Origin: VXPQ01 sp964608315 | Lineage (GTDB): Bacteria > Bacteroidota > Rhodothermia > Rhodothermales > VXPQ01 | Assembly: GCA_964608315.1 (NCBI GenBank) | Contig: CAZSNF010000003.1 | Span: forward strand, 124,001 to 188,000 | Reading direction: 5' to 3' | Length of the DNA stretch: 64,000 nucleotides | Part shown: in pieces, positions 1 through 7,957 of the stretch | Numbering within the stretch: position 1 is the first letter of the stretch | How the letters are laid out: every line of letters begins with the position of its first letter | Made by a program: the position numbers and the translations under genes | Notes under the pieces: model-generated | Databases searched by the model: none | What the model was told of the DNA's origin: nothing | What the model saw: the letters and a program-made list of their open reading frames with translations, nothing else

Positions 1-431
1 ACGTCGGGGGCGTCGGTAACCAGTACGCCCGCCTTCCAGCGCATAATGCCGGTGGGCAACGTAAGGCCCTCGGCGAATGTCACGCGCGTATCGGGGTACG
101 CATCGCCATCCGTGTCCATTAGCCGCACCACGCGCCCCGTGCCCCCCGTATCAAGCGGATAGCCCGGCATTTCCACGACATACAAACGCCCCGCCTCGTC
201 CACCGTCATATCCACCGGATCGACGACAAGCGGCTCTGCGGCGAACGTTTCGACGCGAAAACCCTCGGCTATTTCGAGCGTAACGAGCGCCTCGGCGGGT
301 TCGTACGGCGGACCTTCCCGGAAATCTCCCGGCCCGCCGCGCTCCGCATTCGCAAACATTGCGAGCGCAGCGAGCGCCGATACCGGTAAAACAAGCCGGA
401 GGAACCTCCAGCCCCGAACGGAAGCAACCAT
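1..431 (-). CDS. secreted membrane-bound-dehydrogenase-like protein, N-terminal part (partial)
   Basis: The gene enters from beyond the left edge; 143 codons are visible from an ATG at 429-431. The protein opens with a hydrophobic signal sequence (RFLRLVLPVSALAALAMF, residues 8-25). It then carries a stretch typical of the N-terminal beta-propeller of the large secreted proteins annotated as putative membrane-bound dehydrogenase: VVDPVDMTVDEAGRLYVVEM, followed by PGYP and a Val-Arg-Leu-x-Asp-x-Asp-Gly-Asp segment. In that family a propeller binds a sugar or PQQ-like ligand and is often followed by HEAT repeats and a cytochrome c domain; those parts lie outside the window, so the exact activity is unknown. 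It precedes, on the other side of a 37-bp gap, the stop of a Gfo/Idh/MocA gene on the same strand, so it may be the distal gene of that transcript. Confidence 0.6.
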   Translation of the reverse strand, partial: MVASVRGWRFLRLVLPVSALAALAMFANAERGGPGDFREGPPYEPAEALVTLEIAEGFRVETFAAEPLVVDPVDMTVDEAGRLYVVEMPGYPLDTGGTGRVVRLMDTDGDAYPDTRVTFAEGLTLPTGIMRWKAGVLVTDAPD

Positions 432-441
432 CTGCTATCGG

Positions 442-475
442 TTTTGATCAGCGTACAGGATACCCTGATTAAATC
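442..475. repeat. mini inverted pair of the dispersed 16-bp end motif
   Basis: TTTTGATCAGCGTA (442-455) and GGATACCCTGATTAAA (458-473) face each other across 2 bases and pair imperfectly, including G-T pairs. The second arm contains the stop codon (469-471) of the neighbouring oxidoreductase gene. The motif is the terminal sequence of repeat families A and B described elsewhere in this window; here only the two ends remain. Confidence 0.6.
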
Positions 476-1800
476 TCCCAGCCCTCGCGGTACGGACGAT
501 GCAGATACTGCTCGGCTTCCGGGGCGTTGGGGATGGTCATTGTTTCCGCGTCGTACCGAATCAACGTATTGGCTTGCAAGGCCACGACGCCCAGCAACAT
601 AACCTCGGTGAGCGGTACGGCGTAGGAAAACGGGCAAGTGGCTTCGGCAAGACCCTTGCACGCATTCACCCAATTCATTTCGTGGCTTTCCTTGATCCGG
701 GGGAGGGTCTGCGGGACGTCCGCATATTCTTCCATCAGGGTCTCCGGGTACAGGCGCGGATTGTGACCGTACGTATCGTACAACAGTACGCCCTGGTCGC
801 CGACCAGCAGGGCGCCCCCGCCCGGAATGAGCGTTACGTCGTCGGGCAACGCCGCGGGGCGCGGAGCGATCAGTCCGCCATCGTACCACATCATTCGGAA
901 AGGCTCGCCGTCGCGCGCAAATTCGTATTGCGCCATCTGGGCTTGCGGCCATGCGGCATGGTCCACGCGCTCGAACGGGCTGGAACTGGTCCAGACCGAT
1001 TCGGGATATTCGAGGTCCAGCGCCCAGTAAGCGTGGTCGATGAGGTGCGCGCCCATATCGCCCAGCGCACTCGTACCCCAATCGACCCAGCCGCGCCAGG
1101 CAAACGGCGCGTACGAATCATGGTACGGCGCCTCGGGAGCAGGTCCCAGCCAGATGTCCCAATCCATATGCTCCGGCGGCGCCATGCTTTCCTTCGGAAT
1201 GGGTACGCCTTGCGGCCAGATAGGGCGATTCGTCCAGATGTGCGCTTCCCGGACCGTCCCGATCGCGCCGGCGCGCACCCATTCGATCAGGCGCCGTCCG
1301 TCGTCGTGGGAATGCCCCTGATTGCCCATCTGCGTAACCACGCCGGTTTGCTCCGCCAGTTCCAGCAAGCGTCGCGCCTCCCGAATCGTCCGCGTAAGCG
1401 GCTTCTGCACATACACATGCTTGCCGAGTTGCATGGCCATGCTGGCCGCCACAGCGTGCGTGTGATCCGGCGTCGCCACGATCACCGCGTCGATATCGTC
1501 GCCGCGCTCGTCGAGCATGCGCCGGAAATCCTTGTATCTGGCCGCGCCCGAATACTTCTCGAAGGAGCCCGAAGCCCGATCCCGATCCGGATCTGCCAGC
1601 GCCACGATATTTTCCGATGCGACATTTCCCAGATTCTGATTGGCGATGCCGCCCGCGCCTACGCCTGCGATATTCAGCAGGTCGCTGGGCGCGCGATACC
1701 CCGCCCCGCCGAGAACGTGTCTGGGGACGATCGTTACGCCCGCCGCCGCAAGCGAGGCATTGCGCAGAAAAGCGCGACGAGAAAATCTTTCCGCGTTCAT
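469..1800 (-). CDS. Tat-exported Gfo/Idh/MocA family oxidoreductase
   Basis: A 443-residue NAD(P)-dependent oxidoreductase of the Gfo/Idh/MocA family. The start at 1800 is chosen because it places a twin-arginine signal at the N-terminus (SRRAFLRNASLAAAG, Arg 8-9); an upstream in-frame ATG at 1857 would bury it. The Rossmann fold begins with a GVGAGGIANQNLGN glycine-rich loop. The region AVIVATPDHTH, then GKHVYVQKPL, corresponds to the family EKP segment, with Gln in place of Glu. The C-terminal half is the substrate-binding alpha/beta domain (GDMGAHLIDHAYWAL). Twin-arginine members usually work in the periplasm with a tightly bound nicotinamide cofactor on sugars or glycosides; the substrate cannot be read from sequence. 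It is one of four such genes in the first 9 kb. Confidence 0.88.
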   Translation of the reverse strand: MNAERFSRRAFLRNASLAAAGVTIVPRHVLGGAGYRAPSDLLNIAGVGAGGIANQNLGNVASENIVALADPDRDRASGSFEKYSGAARYKDFRRMLDERGDDIDAVIVATPDHTHAVAASMAMQLGKHVYVQKPLTRTIREARRLLELAEQTGVVTQMGNQGHSHDDGRRLIEWVRAGAIGTVREAHIWTNRPIWPQGVPIPKESMAPPEHMDWDIWLGPAPEAPYHDSYAPFAWRGWVDWGTSALGDMGAHLIDHAYWALDLEYPESVWTSSSPFERVDHAAWPQAQMAQYEFARDGEPFRMMWYDGGLIAPRPAALPDDVTLIPGGGALLVGDQGVLLYDTYGHNPRLYPETLMEEYADVPQTLPRIKESHEMNWVNACKGLAEATCPFSYAVPLTEVMLLGVVALQANTLIRYDAETMTIPNAPEAEQYLHRPYREGWEI

Positions 1801-2080
1801 GAAATTTTCGCAAGTCATGTTGTCAGGAACCCTGATCGGGCAAGACGCCCGGCGCACTGGATCGCCAGGACGGCAAACCGGCGAAAATCACACCTGATTT
1901 CGTCTGACCGCCCCTGAACCCCGATCCAACGCAATAAACGTAAGAAACGACGCGCAACCGCGCATCTTTTTTTTGCAATAGAGTATCGTCCTTCGCCTGC
2001 GAAGGCGACGCGCTGAGCGAAGTGATTTTGATCAGCGCATCCTGAAATACCCGGATTACCTCAAGGTCTCGTATATTGAA
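1801..2080. other. intergenic region with short hairpin and a motif relic
   Basis: No gene is seen. It holds the presumed promoter of the minus-strand oxidoreductase gene, an A-tract region near 1970-1980, a short perfect hairpin (CCTTCGC/GCGAAGG, about 1990-2005) and, at 2026-2042, a single copy of the dispersed end motif in the orientation TTTTGATCAGCGCATCC. The 20 or so bases before that motif (CTGAGCGAAG) are shared with the similar relic at 11180-11208. Confidence 0.4.
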
Positions 2081-2334
2081 GGAACCTCTGATTAATTCTA
2101 CTTCGATCAGCGCTTCGCGTTCGCGCGTACAGCGACATTATGACGGCGTCGTTGCAATCAGCGGCATACGCTACGGATTCGGGCGCAGCGGACGCGAAGC
2201 GCCCTTCGGGAGGCTGCGAGGGGCACGCTGGCTGTGTCATTCCTCATTACGTGGGACCTGCCGCATTGCTTCGTCATTCCTTGCCAGCGCACCCCTCGCA
2301 GCCTCTGAACTTTGCAGAATTAATCAGAGGTTCC
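2081..2334 (+). repeat. structured repeat family A, copy A1
   Basis: A 254-bp element bounded by inverted ends GGAACCTCTGATTAATTCT and AGAATTAATCAGAGGTTCC. Inside are further nested stems: GCGCTTCGCGT (2110-2120) with ACGCGAAGCGC (2192-2202), and GAGGCTGCGAGGGG (2210-2223) with CCCCTCGCAGCCTC (2292-2305). Both arms of the outer end differ from the other copies in the same way (GGAACC/GGTTCC rather than GGATAC/GTATCC). It lies directly 5' of the cysH-like gene, which starts 70 bases further on. No open frame is conserved between copies, so it does not look like a coding element. Confidence 0.85.
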
Positions 2335-2403
2335 TTAAAGACACCCTGCATGATGGACCATAATCGGCTTGGCCATGCAATACCCTCTATCTCTTTGCAT
2401 CCT

Positions 2404-3123
2404 ATGCAGTTGACGACAGGCGAAATACGCGCGGCGAGCAGGCGTCTGGAACATGCTCCTGCGGAAGAAGCGCTCGCATGGGCCTTCGAGACCTTCGGCG
2501 ACAATGCGGTCACCAGCACGGGCTTTGGCCTCTCCGGCGTGGCCCTGATGCACATGCTTGCCCGCATCCGCCCGAAAGCCACCGTGTTCTATCTTGATAC
2601 GGATTTGCTCTTTCCCGAATCCCATGCGTTGAAAAGCCAGTTGGAAAAACGCCTCAATATTAAAATCCTGCGCATTCATCCCGGTATCTCGCTCGAGGAA
2701 CAAGCCCGATGGGAAGGCGAAAACCTTTGGCTGTCTGACCCGGATCGCTGCTGCTTTCTGCGCAAAGTGCAGCCGTTGCGCCGGTTTCTTGCGTCGAAGG
2801 ACGCCTGGATTACCGCAATCCGACGCGACCAGGCCCCCACGCGCAGGGACACCGCCATGGCGGAATGGGACCAGTTTCACAATCTGGTCAAAATCAATCC
2901 GATGGCCGCCTGGACCGAATCCGACGTCCGGGAATACATCGCCCGGCACGACCTGCCCTACAATCCCCTGCACGACCGCGGTTATCCGAGCATAGGCTGC
3001 ATGCCCTGCACGAAACCCGTTGAGAACGGCCAGGATATTCGTTCGGGACGGTGGCAAGGCCACGCAAAAATGGAGTGCGGCATCCATTGGCGCTTTCCCG
3101 ACAGAAAAGCGACCGGGAGTTGA
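2404..3123 (+). CDS. cysH: phosphoadenylyl/adenylyl-sulfate reductase (APS reductase type)
   Basis: A 239-residue reductase of the PAPS/APS reductase family, which reduces activated sulfate to sulfite using thioredoxin. The nucleotide-binding loop is STGFGLSG (38-45). The catalytic cysteine lies in ECGIH (224-228). Four further cysteines, CC (116-117) and CMPC (199-202), are the ligands of a [4Fe-4S] cluster, which marks the plant/bacterial APS reductase type rather than the enterobacterial PAPS type. The start at 2404 fits the family length; an in-frame ATG at 2350 would add 18 residues without family character. The gene stands alone: no sulfate adenylyltransferase or sulfite reductase is nearby, and repeat A1 forms its upstream region. 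Confidence 0.88.
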   Translation: MQLTTGEIRAASRRLEHAPAEEALAWAFETFGDNAVTSTGFGLSGVALMHMLARIRPKATVFYLDTDLLFPESHALKSQLEKRLNIKILRIHPGISLEEQARWEGENLWLSDPDRCCFLRKVQPLRRFLASKDAWITAIRRDQAPTRRDTAMAEWDQFHNLVKINPMAAWTESDVREYIARHDLPYNPLHDRGYPSIGCMPCTKPVENGQDIRSGRWQGHAKMECGIHWRFPDRKATGS

Positions 3124-3158
3124 ATCCGCCTGCTTCGTCGGCCCCGGCGTAGTATCCC

Positions 3159-3767
3159 TTACTCGCCCGGCGCAAACGTCACGTCGAAATGCACCGTCAC
3201 TTCGTTGCCCGTGCGCAGCGCGCCGGCCAGGGCCGAAGGCGGCCGCATCCCGTAGTCCGTGAAGAGGATCGGGGTCATCCCCATGTAGCGCACCGCCCCG
3301 CCCTCAAGCTGCTCGGCGGTCACTTCCATCTCTACCGTCTTCGTTACGCCCGCAATGGTAAGCTGCCCCTCCGTAAGCAACGTCCCCGCATCGGCCTCGG
3401 AAACGGCGGCGCCCGTCAACCGATAAACGATTTCCGGATGCTCGCGGCTCTTCAGGGCGCCGATTATCTTGCGATTCATGATCGTCCCCTTGTCGCCCTT
3501 GATCTCCCCGGAGGCCACGGTAATCGCAAGGCTGTCCGGCGCCGTCGCCTCGCCCGCCCGGACGGCCCCGGTTATTTCATTGGCGCGAACGGTCCAGTCG
3601 CTCCGGTTCGACGTACCGTCTATCCAGATCGAACTCTCCGCCGACAAAGCCATCGTTTGCGCCTGCGCAGCCCTCGGCAATGCAAAAATCGCCAGCGCAA
3701 GCAAGGCAACTGCCCTCGTCGTTCTGATTATTCTGGTCGTTCCGTGCTTCGTCGCGGCTTTTTTCAT
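3159..3767 (-). CDS. YceI family periplasmic protein
   Basis: A 202-residue protein with a signal peptide (about residues 1-36, basic then AVALLALAIFALPRAAQAQ) followed by one YceI lipocalin-like domain that in known members binds isoprenoid lipids in an eight-stranded barrel. Family traits are the opening SSIWIDGTSNRSDWTVRANE and the repeated SLAITVASGEIKGDKGTIMN segment, and ELTIAGVTKTVEM-like strands near residue 135. The ATG at 3767 is used because upstream in-frame codons run into repeat B1. It is convergent with cysH (35 bp between stops). The biological ligand is not predictable. Confidence 0.85.
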   Translation of the reverse strand: MKKAATKHGTTRIIRTTRAVALLALAIFALPRAAQAQTMALSAESSIWIDGTSNRSDWTVRANEITGAVRAGEATAPDSLAITVASGEIKGDKGTIMNRKIIGALKSREHPEIVYRLTGAAVSEADAGTLLTEGQLTIAGVTKTVEMEVTAEQLEGGAVRYMGMTPILFTDYGMRPPSALAGALRTGNEVTVHFDVTFAPGE

Positions 3768-3859
3768 GGCGTCGTTATCCGTTTTTCCGATATGTCCCTG
3801 TATATGGGACGCTTTTCGGCGCAGGTTGTTGCGATCCGGCGTTATACATTGACAAGGGG

Positions 3860-4060
3860 GGATACTCTGATTAAGGCAAGACGGTCCAGAGGGGCCTGTG
3901 GTGCGCCTTTGAGCGAAACATCGGGGCCCCAATACCCCTGCCGGCCCATCGTCTGCGCACCCTTATGTATTCGCGAAAAGGCGCACCACAGGCCCGTTCC
4001 ACACTGGGCCAGCGCGCCCCTCGCAGCCTCTGAACTTGGCAAATTTAAATCAGGGTATCC
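3860..4060 (+). repeat. structured repeat family B, copy B1 (full)
   Basis: A 201-bp element with outer ends GGATACTCTGATTAA and a TTTAAATCAGGGTATCC partner. Its core is a perfect 19-bp hairpin: left arm 3892-3910 (GGGCCTGTGGTGCGCCTTT), right arm 3977-3995. Between the arms is the block GAGCGAAACATCGGGGCCC, seen in every B copy. It sits between two divergent genes (yceI-like and a Gfo/Idh/MocA gene), so it could affect either transcript leader. Confidence 0.85.
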
Positions 4061-4071
4061 CGGAATACCTA

Positions 4072-4101
4072 TTGACAATATGCAACAATGTCGCTTATTT
4101 A
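4072..4101 (+). promoter_or_regulatory. candidate sigma70-like promoter
   Basis: TTGACA at 4072-4077 is followed after 18 bases by TATTTA at 4096-4101, just outside repeat B1 and 186 bases before the downstream oxidoreductase ATG. The match is by eye only, and FCB bacteria often use a different consensus, so this is tentative. Confidence 0.35.
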
Positions 4102-4286
4102 GTAGATTCATGCGAATTCTTGCGAACTCGTACGTTTCCGAAACAAACCGTACTGAAATAACCGACTCCCGCACGCGGGCCAGATTCCGCAAACAGCCTT
4201 TCCGCCGGAAGGGCTTTCGGTTCCGTTCCACCGCTTCGCTGCGATAGCCGCACGGAAGCAACATACCTACCAACCTACCCCAAATC

Positions 4287-5645
4287 ATGAACAGGAAAAA
4301 ATCGTCCACAGACGCCGCCTCCCGGCGTGAATTCGTCAAGAAGAGCGCGCTCGGAGCCGCCGCCATGCTGGCGGGATACGCCCCCGCCATGGCCAGCGCC
4401 CCGCGCCGAACGACCGCTGCGCGCAAAATGGCTCCCGCGTCCGTCCTCGGCGCCAACGATCGCCTGAACATCGGGTTCATAGGCGTTGGCGGCCAGGGGT
4501 ACAATGCCCATGTGGGCGCCATCGACAATCATGGCGCGGAATTCAATGCAACCGGCGTGGCTGTCTGCGACGTTTTCAACAAGCGCAGGGATCGCGCCGT
4601 CGAAAGACTCGGCCTCACGGATGCAGATGCATACGACGACTACCGGGGCCTGCTTGAGCGAGACGATGTGGACGCGGTCTTCATCGGCGCCGTGGACCAC
4701 TGGCACTCGGCCATCGCCACCGACGCCATGGACGCAGGCAAGCATGTCTACTGCGAAAAGCCGATGACGCGCTACCTGAGCGAAGCCTTCGATATCTACG
4801 ACAAGACGATGGAAACCGGGAAGATTTTCCAGATCGGTTCCCAGTACTGCACGGAAGGCAAATGGCACCGCGCCGCGGAAATGATCCAGGACGGCATGAT
4901 CGGCCCGCTCGTGCTGGGGCAGGACTCCTACTGCCGCAACAACCCCGACGGGGAATGGAATTATGCGATCGACGAGGATTCCAACGCAGACAATATCGAC
5001 TGGAGCTCATGGCTTGGCCCGGTTTCGGATCGTCCGTTCAGCGCTGACGAATATCACCGCTGGCGTAAATACTATCCGTACTGCGCGGGCATTCTTGGCG
5101 ACCTGCTCGCCCACCGCATCCACCCGCTGATGATCGCCACAGGGGCTCCTGAATGGCCGGTGCGGGTCGCCTCGCTCGGTACGCGCAAGATTACGCCCGA
5201 CCGCGACGTGCCCGACAACACGCAGGTGCTTGCCGAATTTCCCAGCGGCCTGACCCTCATGGTGATCGGCAGCACGGTCAACGAGCAGGGACTTCAGCAG
5301 GTCATCCGGGGCCACGAAGGCACGTTGTACTTCAGCGGCAACAGCATCGAACTGCGTCCGGAGCGGCCCTTCGCCGAATTCATCGACCAGCAGATCGAAG
5401 ACAACATCGAGCCGGGCGTAAGCGTGCCCAAGCATGTAGAGAACTGGCTTACCTCCATCCGCGAGAACACGCAGCCCAACGGCAATATCGACCTTTCGAT
5501 CAAGGCGCAGACGATTATCTGCCTGGCCGAAATGTCGACTCGCCTGGGCGAAATGCTCTACTTCGACGAGGCCACCCGCAAGATTACGACGGGCAGCGGA
5601 CGCGAGATTGAGCCGATCACGTACGGTACGCTCAAACTGTCGTAA
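4287..5645 (+). CDS. Tat-exported Gfo/Idh/MocA family oxidoreductase
   Basis: A 452-residue oxidoreductase. The N-terminus has a twin-arginine signal (ASRREFVKKSALGAAAML, Arg 13-14), then the NAD(P)-binding GFIGVGGQGYNAH loop, the DAVFIGAVDHWHSAIATDAM strand-turn, and GKHVYCEKPM, which contains the family EKP lysine. The C-terminal domain includes GSQYCTEGKWHRAAEMIQDG and a DNIDWSSWLGP segment found in the larger exported members of the family. Expected location is the periplasm; the substrate is probably a sugar or glycoside. It is the first gene of a plus-strand run with apbE and two more family members. Confidence 0.88.
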   Translation: MNRKKSSTDAASRREFVKKSALGAAAMLAGYAPAMASAPRRTTAARKMAPASVLGANDRLNIGFIGVGGQGYNAHVGAIDNHGAEFNATGVAVCDVFNKRRDRAVERLGLTDADAYDDYRGLLERDDVDAVFIGAVDHWHSAIATDAMDAGKHVYCEKPMTRYLSEAFDIYDKTMETGKIFQIGSQYCTEGKWHRAAEMIQDGMIGPLVLGQDSYCRNNPDGEWNYAIDEDSNADNIDWSSWLGPVSDRPFSADEYHRWRKYYPYCAGILGDLLAHRIHPLMIATGAPEWPVRVASLGTRKITPDRDVPDNTQVLAEFPSGLTLMVIGSTVNEQGLQQVIRGHEGTLYFSGNSIELRPERPFAEFIDQQIEDNIEPGVSVPKHVENWLTSIRENTQPNGNIDLSIKAQTIICLAEMSTRLGEMLYFDEATRKITTGSGREIEPITYGTLKLS

Positions 5646-5674
5646 GTCTCAGCAGGCAAACGGCGGAGGCGGGG

Positions 5675-6643
5675 ATGGATACGGTTCGATTGGCGCGCAG
5701 GGCGATGGCTTGTCGCTTCGAACTGGTGCTGCAAGGCGAGGACGCGCCGCGGCTGCGGGCCGCCGGCGAAGAAGCGTTCCGGGAAATCGAATGGCTGGAA
5801 ACGCGGCTATCCAGATTCCTTCCCGCCTCCGATGCGTCCCGGATCAACGCCCGCGCAGCGACAGAGGCCGTGCCGGTCGAGCCGTGGTTGTTCGATCTGC
5901 TGAAACGGTGCCTGTATCTGCATGACCGTACGAACGGAGCGTTCGACCTGACGGTGGGGCCGCTCATGCAAGCATGGGGATTCTACGGCGACGGCGGGCG
6001 CGTACCGGACGCCGACGCCTTGGTCGAGGCCCGGCGACGCACCGGCATGCACCTTGTGAAACTGGACGAGGCGCAGCGCGCGGTGCGTTTTGCGCAAGAT
6101 GGCGTTGCGCTTGATTTCGGGGCGATCGGAAAAGGATACGCAGTGGACGAAGCCATGCACATATTGCGGGAGGCCGGCGTGGAACGGGCCTTTTTGCACG
6201 GAGGAACTAGCACGATGTACGGCTTGGGGAAACCCGCGGACGCCGAAGCATGGAACGTCGCCATCGTCGATCCCCGGGCGCCGGACGAACCCGTCGCCGT
6301 CGCTGCGCTGCAAAACGAAGCCTTGTCGGTTTCGGCCGTATCAGGCAAATCGTTCGAATTCGAGGGGACCTGCTACGGCCACGTACTGGACCCGCGCCTC
6401 GGGAAGCCCGTGCGCGGCGCCGTGCTGGCTGTCGCCGCGCACGCCTCCGCCGCGACAGCCGACGCCGTTTCGACGGCCTTGCTGGCGGAAGCGCGCCCAT
6501 TTCCCGAATATCGATCCCTGATCATTGAACCGGGCGCGCCACGTCGTATCTTGCACAAGGGAATTCCCCTCCATTCGCCCGCAAGCCATGCGGCGACGCC
6601 TGCCGCCCCCGCATCGAACGGCCATGCATTCATTCCAGCCTGA
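5675..6643 (+). CDS. apbE: FAD:protein FMN transferase (ApbE)
   Basis: A 322-residue ApbE family protein, which covalently attaches FMN to a Thr or Ser of target flavoproteins using FAD and Mg2+. Recognisable segments are RFLPASDASRIN near residue 47, GAFDLTVGPLMQAWGF near residue 88, the DFGAIGKGYAVD motif near 148, and GGTSTMYGLGKP near 178. No signal peptide or lipobox is visible, unlike periplasmic ApbE forms, so it may be cytoplasmic or the signal may have been lost. The last 35 residues are not typical of the family. No flavinylation substrate gene is seen close by. It starts 29 bp after the preceding oxidoreductase and ends 10 bp before the next, consistent with co-transcription. Confidence 0.88.
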   Translation: MDTVRLARRAMACRFELVLQGEDAPRLRAAGEEAFREIEWLETRLSRFLPASDASRINARAATEAVPVEPWLFDLLKRCLYLHDRTNGAFDLTVGPLMQAWGFYGDGGRVPDADALVEARRRTGMHLVKLDEAQRAVRFAQDGVALDFGAIGKGYAVDEAMHILREAGVERAFLHGGTSTMYGLGKPADAEAWNVAIVDPRAPDEPVAVAALQNEALSVSAVSGKSFEFEGTCYGHVLDPRLGKPVRGAVLAVAAHASAATADAVSTALLAEARPFPEYRSLIIEPGAPRRILHKGIPLHSPASHAATPAAPASNGHAFIPA

Positions 6644-6653
6644 ACGACACGCC

Positions 6654-7922
6654 ATGAACGACCGTACGCACGGCGGCCTGCTGAGCCGCCGGAATTTTCT
6701 GAAACAGAGTTCCCTGATCCCCCTTTCGGGCCTGCTGGCGCAAAGCCCTTCCATCGGCGCCGCTGCGCGACGAACAGGTTTTCAGGAGCAAGTGCAAACC
6801 GCGCTGATCGGCTTCGGGCCGCAGGGACGGGAAATCGCGGCGACCCTGACGCGCATCCCCGAGGCGAACCTGGCCGCGGTCGTGGACAACTACAACGTCA
6901 TGCTGCGCCGGTCGCAACGCTCGATGCCCGAGACGCCCACGTTCGAAGACTACCGCGCCGTGCTGGAAAACCCGGATATCTCCACGGTCTTCATCGCCAC
7001 GCCGACGCACACGCACAGGCAGATTGCGCTGGACGCCTTGTCCGCCGGGAAACATGCGTACGTAGAAGCGCCGATGGCCTCGACCATCGAAGATGCGCGG
7101 GCGATGGCGCAGGCCGCCCGCGACAACCCGAACCTGATCTTCCAGGTGGGACTGCTCACCCGATCCCATCCGAACTACCGGTCCGTCTTCCAGTTCATTC
7201 GGAGCGGCGCCCTTGGAAGGGCCACCATGGCCCGCGCGCAGTGGCGTTCGAAAGAAAGCTGGCGCAGGGTCTCTCCGAATCGGGAGCGCGAAATAGCGCA
7301 AAACTGGCGGCTGGACGCGGAGGTCTCCACCGGGCTCATCGGAGAAATCGGCATGCACCAGCTCGACCCGGCTTTCTGGTTTCTGGGCAAACGTCCGGCA
7401 GCGGTTACCGGCCTGGGGCAAATCATGCTATGGGACGACGGGCGCAAGACGCCGGACACGATTCAGGCGGTATTCGAACTGGAAGATGGGGTCCCCCTGC
7501 TGTACGACGCCACGCTGACCAGTTCGTTCGACGGCGCCTACGACACCTATTCCGGGCGCGACAGCACCATCGTGTTTCGCGATCACCGGGCCTGGATGTT
7601 CAAGGAAGTGGACGCCCCGTTGCTCGGCTGGGAGGTCTACGCCCGAAAAGACCAGTTCTACAAGGAACTCGGGATTGCGCTGGCGGCGAACGCCACCCAA
7701 CTGGACGCGCAAGACATTTCGCCGACCGAAGACGATCCCAACCTCGAAACGCCGTTGTGGTATGCGATGCGGGACTTCATCGACAACCATGCCTTCGGCC
7801 CCTACCTGCCGGCGGCGTCGTACGAAGTGGGCTTCGAGGCCGCCGTCGTGGCGATCCGGGCCAACGAGGCCATTCTTCAGGGAACGCGCCTCGCCTACGA
7901 CGACGCCCTGTTTGAAATTTAA
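6654..7922 (+). CDS. Tat-exported Gfo/Idh/MocA family oxidoreductase
   Basis: A 422-residue oxidoreductase. The ATG at 6654 is preferred since it gives a clean twin-arginine signal (SRRNFLKQSSLIPLSGLLA, Arg 12-13) and does not overlap apbE. The Rossmann loop reads LIGFGPQGREIA; TVFIATPTHTH and GKHAYVEAPM follow. In the last segment the usual EKP lysine is replaced by Ala (EAP), which in other family members takes part in hydride transfer chemistry, so activity may be altered. GLIGEIGMHQLDPAFWFLGK supplies the conserved histidine region. The stop codon overlaps AAGGACACTCTG, a fragment of the dispersed end motif. Confidence 0.85.
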   Translation: MNDRTHGGLLSRRNFLKQSSLIPLSGLLAQSPSIGAAARRTGFQEQVQTALIGFGPQGREIAATLTRIPEANLAAVVDNYNVMLRRSQRSMPETPTFEDYRAVLENPDISTVFIATPTHTHRQIALDALSAGKHAYVEAPMASTIEDARAMAQAARDNPNLIFQVGLLTRSHPNYRSVFQFIRSGALGRATMARAQWRSKESWRRVSPNREREIAQNWRLDAEVSTGLIGEIGMHQLDPAFWFLGKRPAAVTGLGQIMLWDDGRKTPDTIQAVFELEDGVPLLYDATLTSSFDGAYDTYSGRDSTIVFRDHRAWMFKEVDAPLLGWEVYARKDQFYKELGIALAANATQLDAQDISPTEDDPNLETPLWYAMRDFIDNHAFGPYLPAASYEVGFEAAVVAIRANEAILQGTRLAYDDALFEI

Positions 7923-7957
7923 GGACACTCTGCTTTCACCCAAAAAACGATCCTGTC

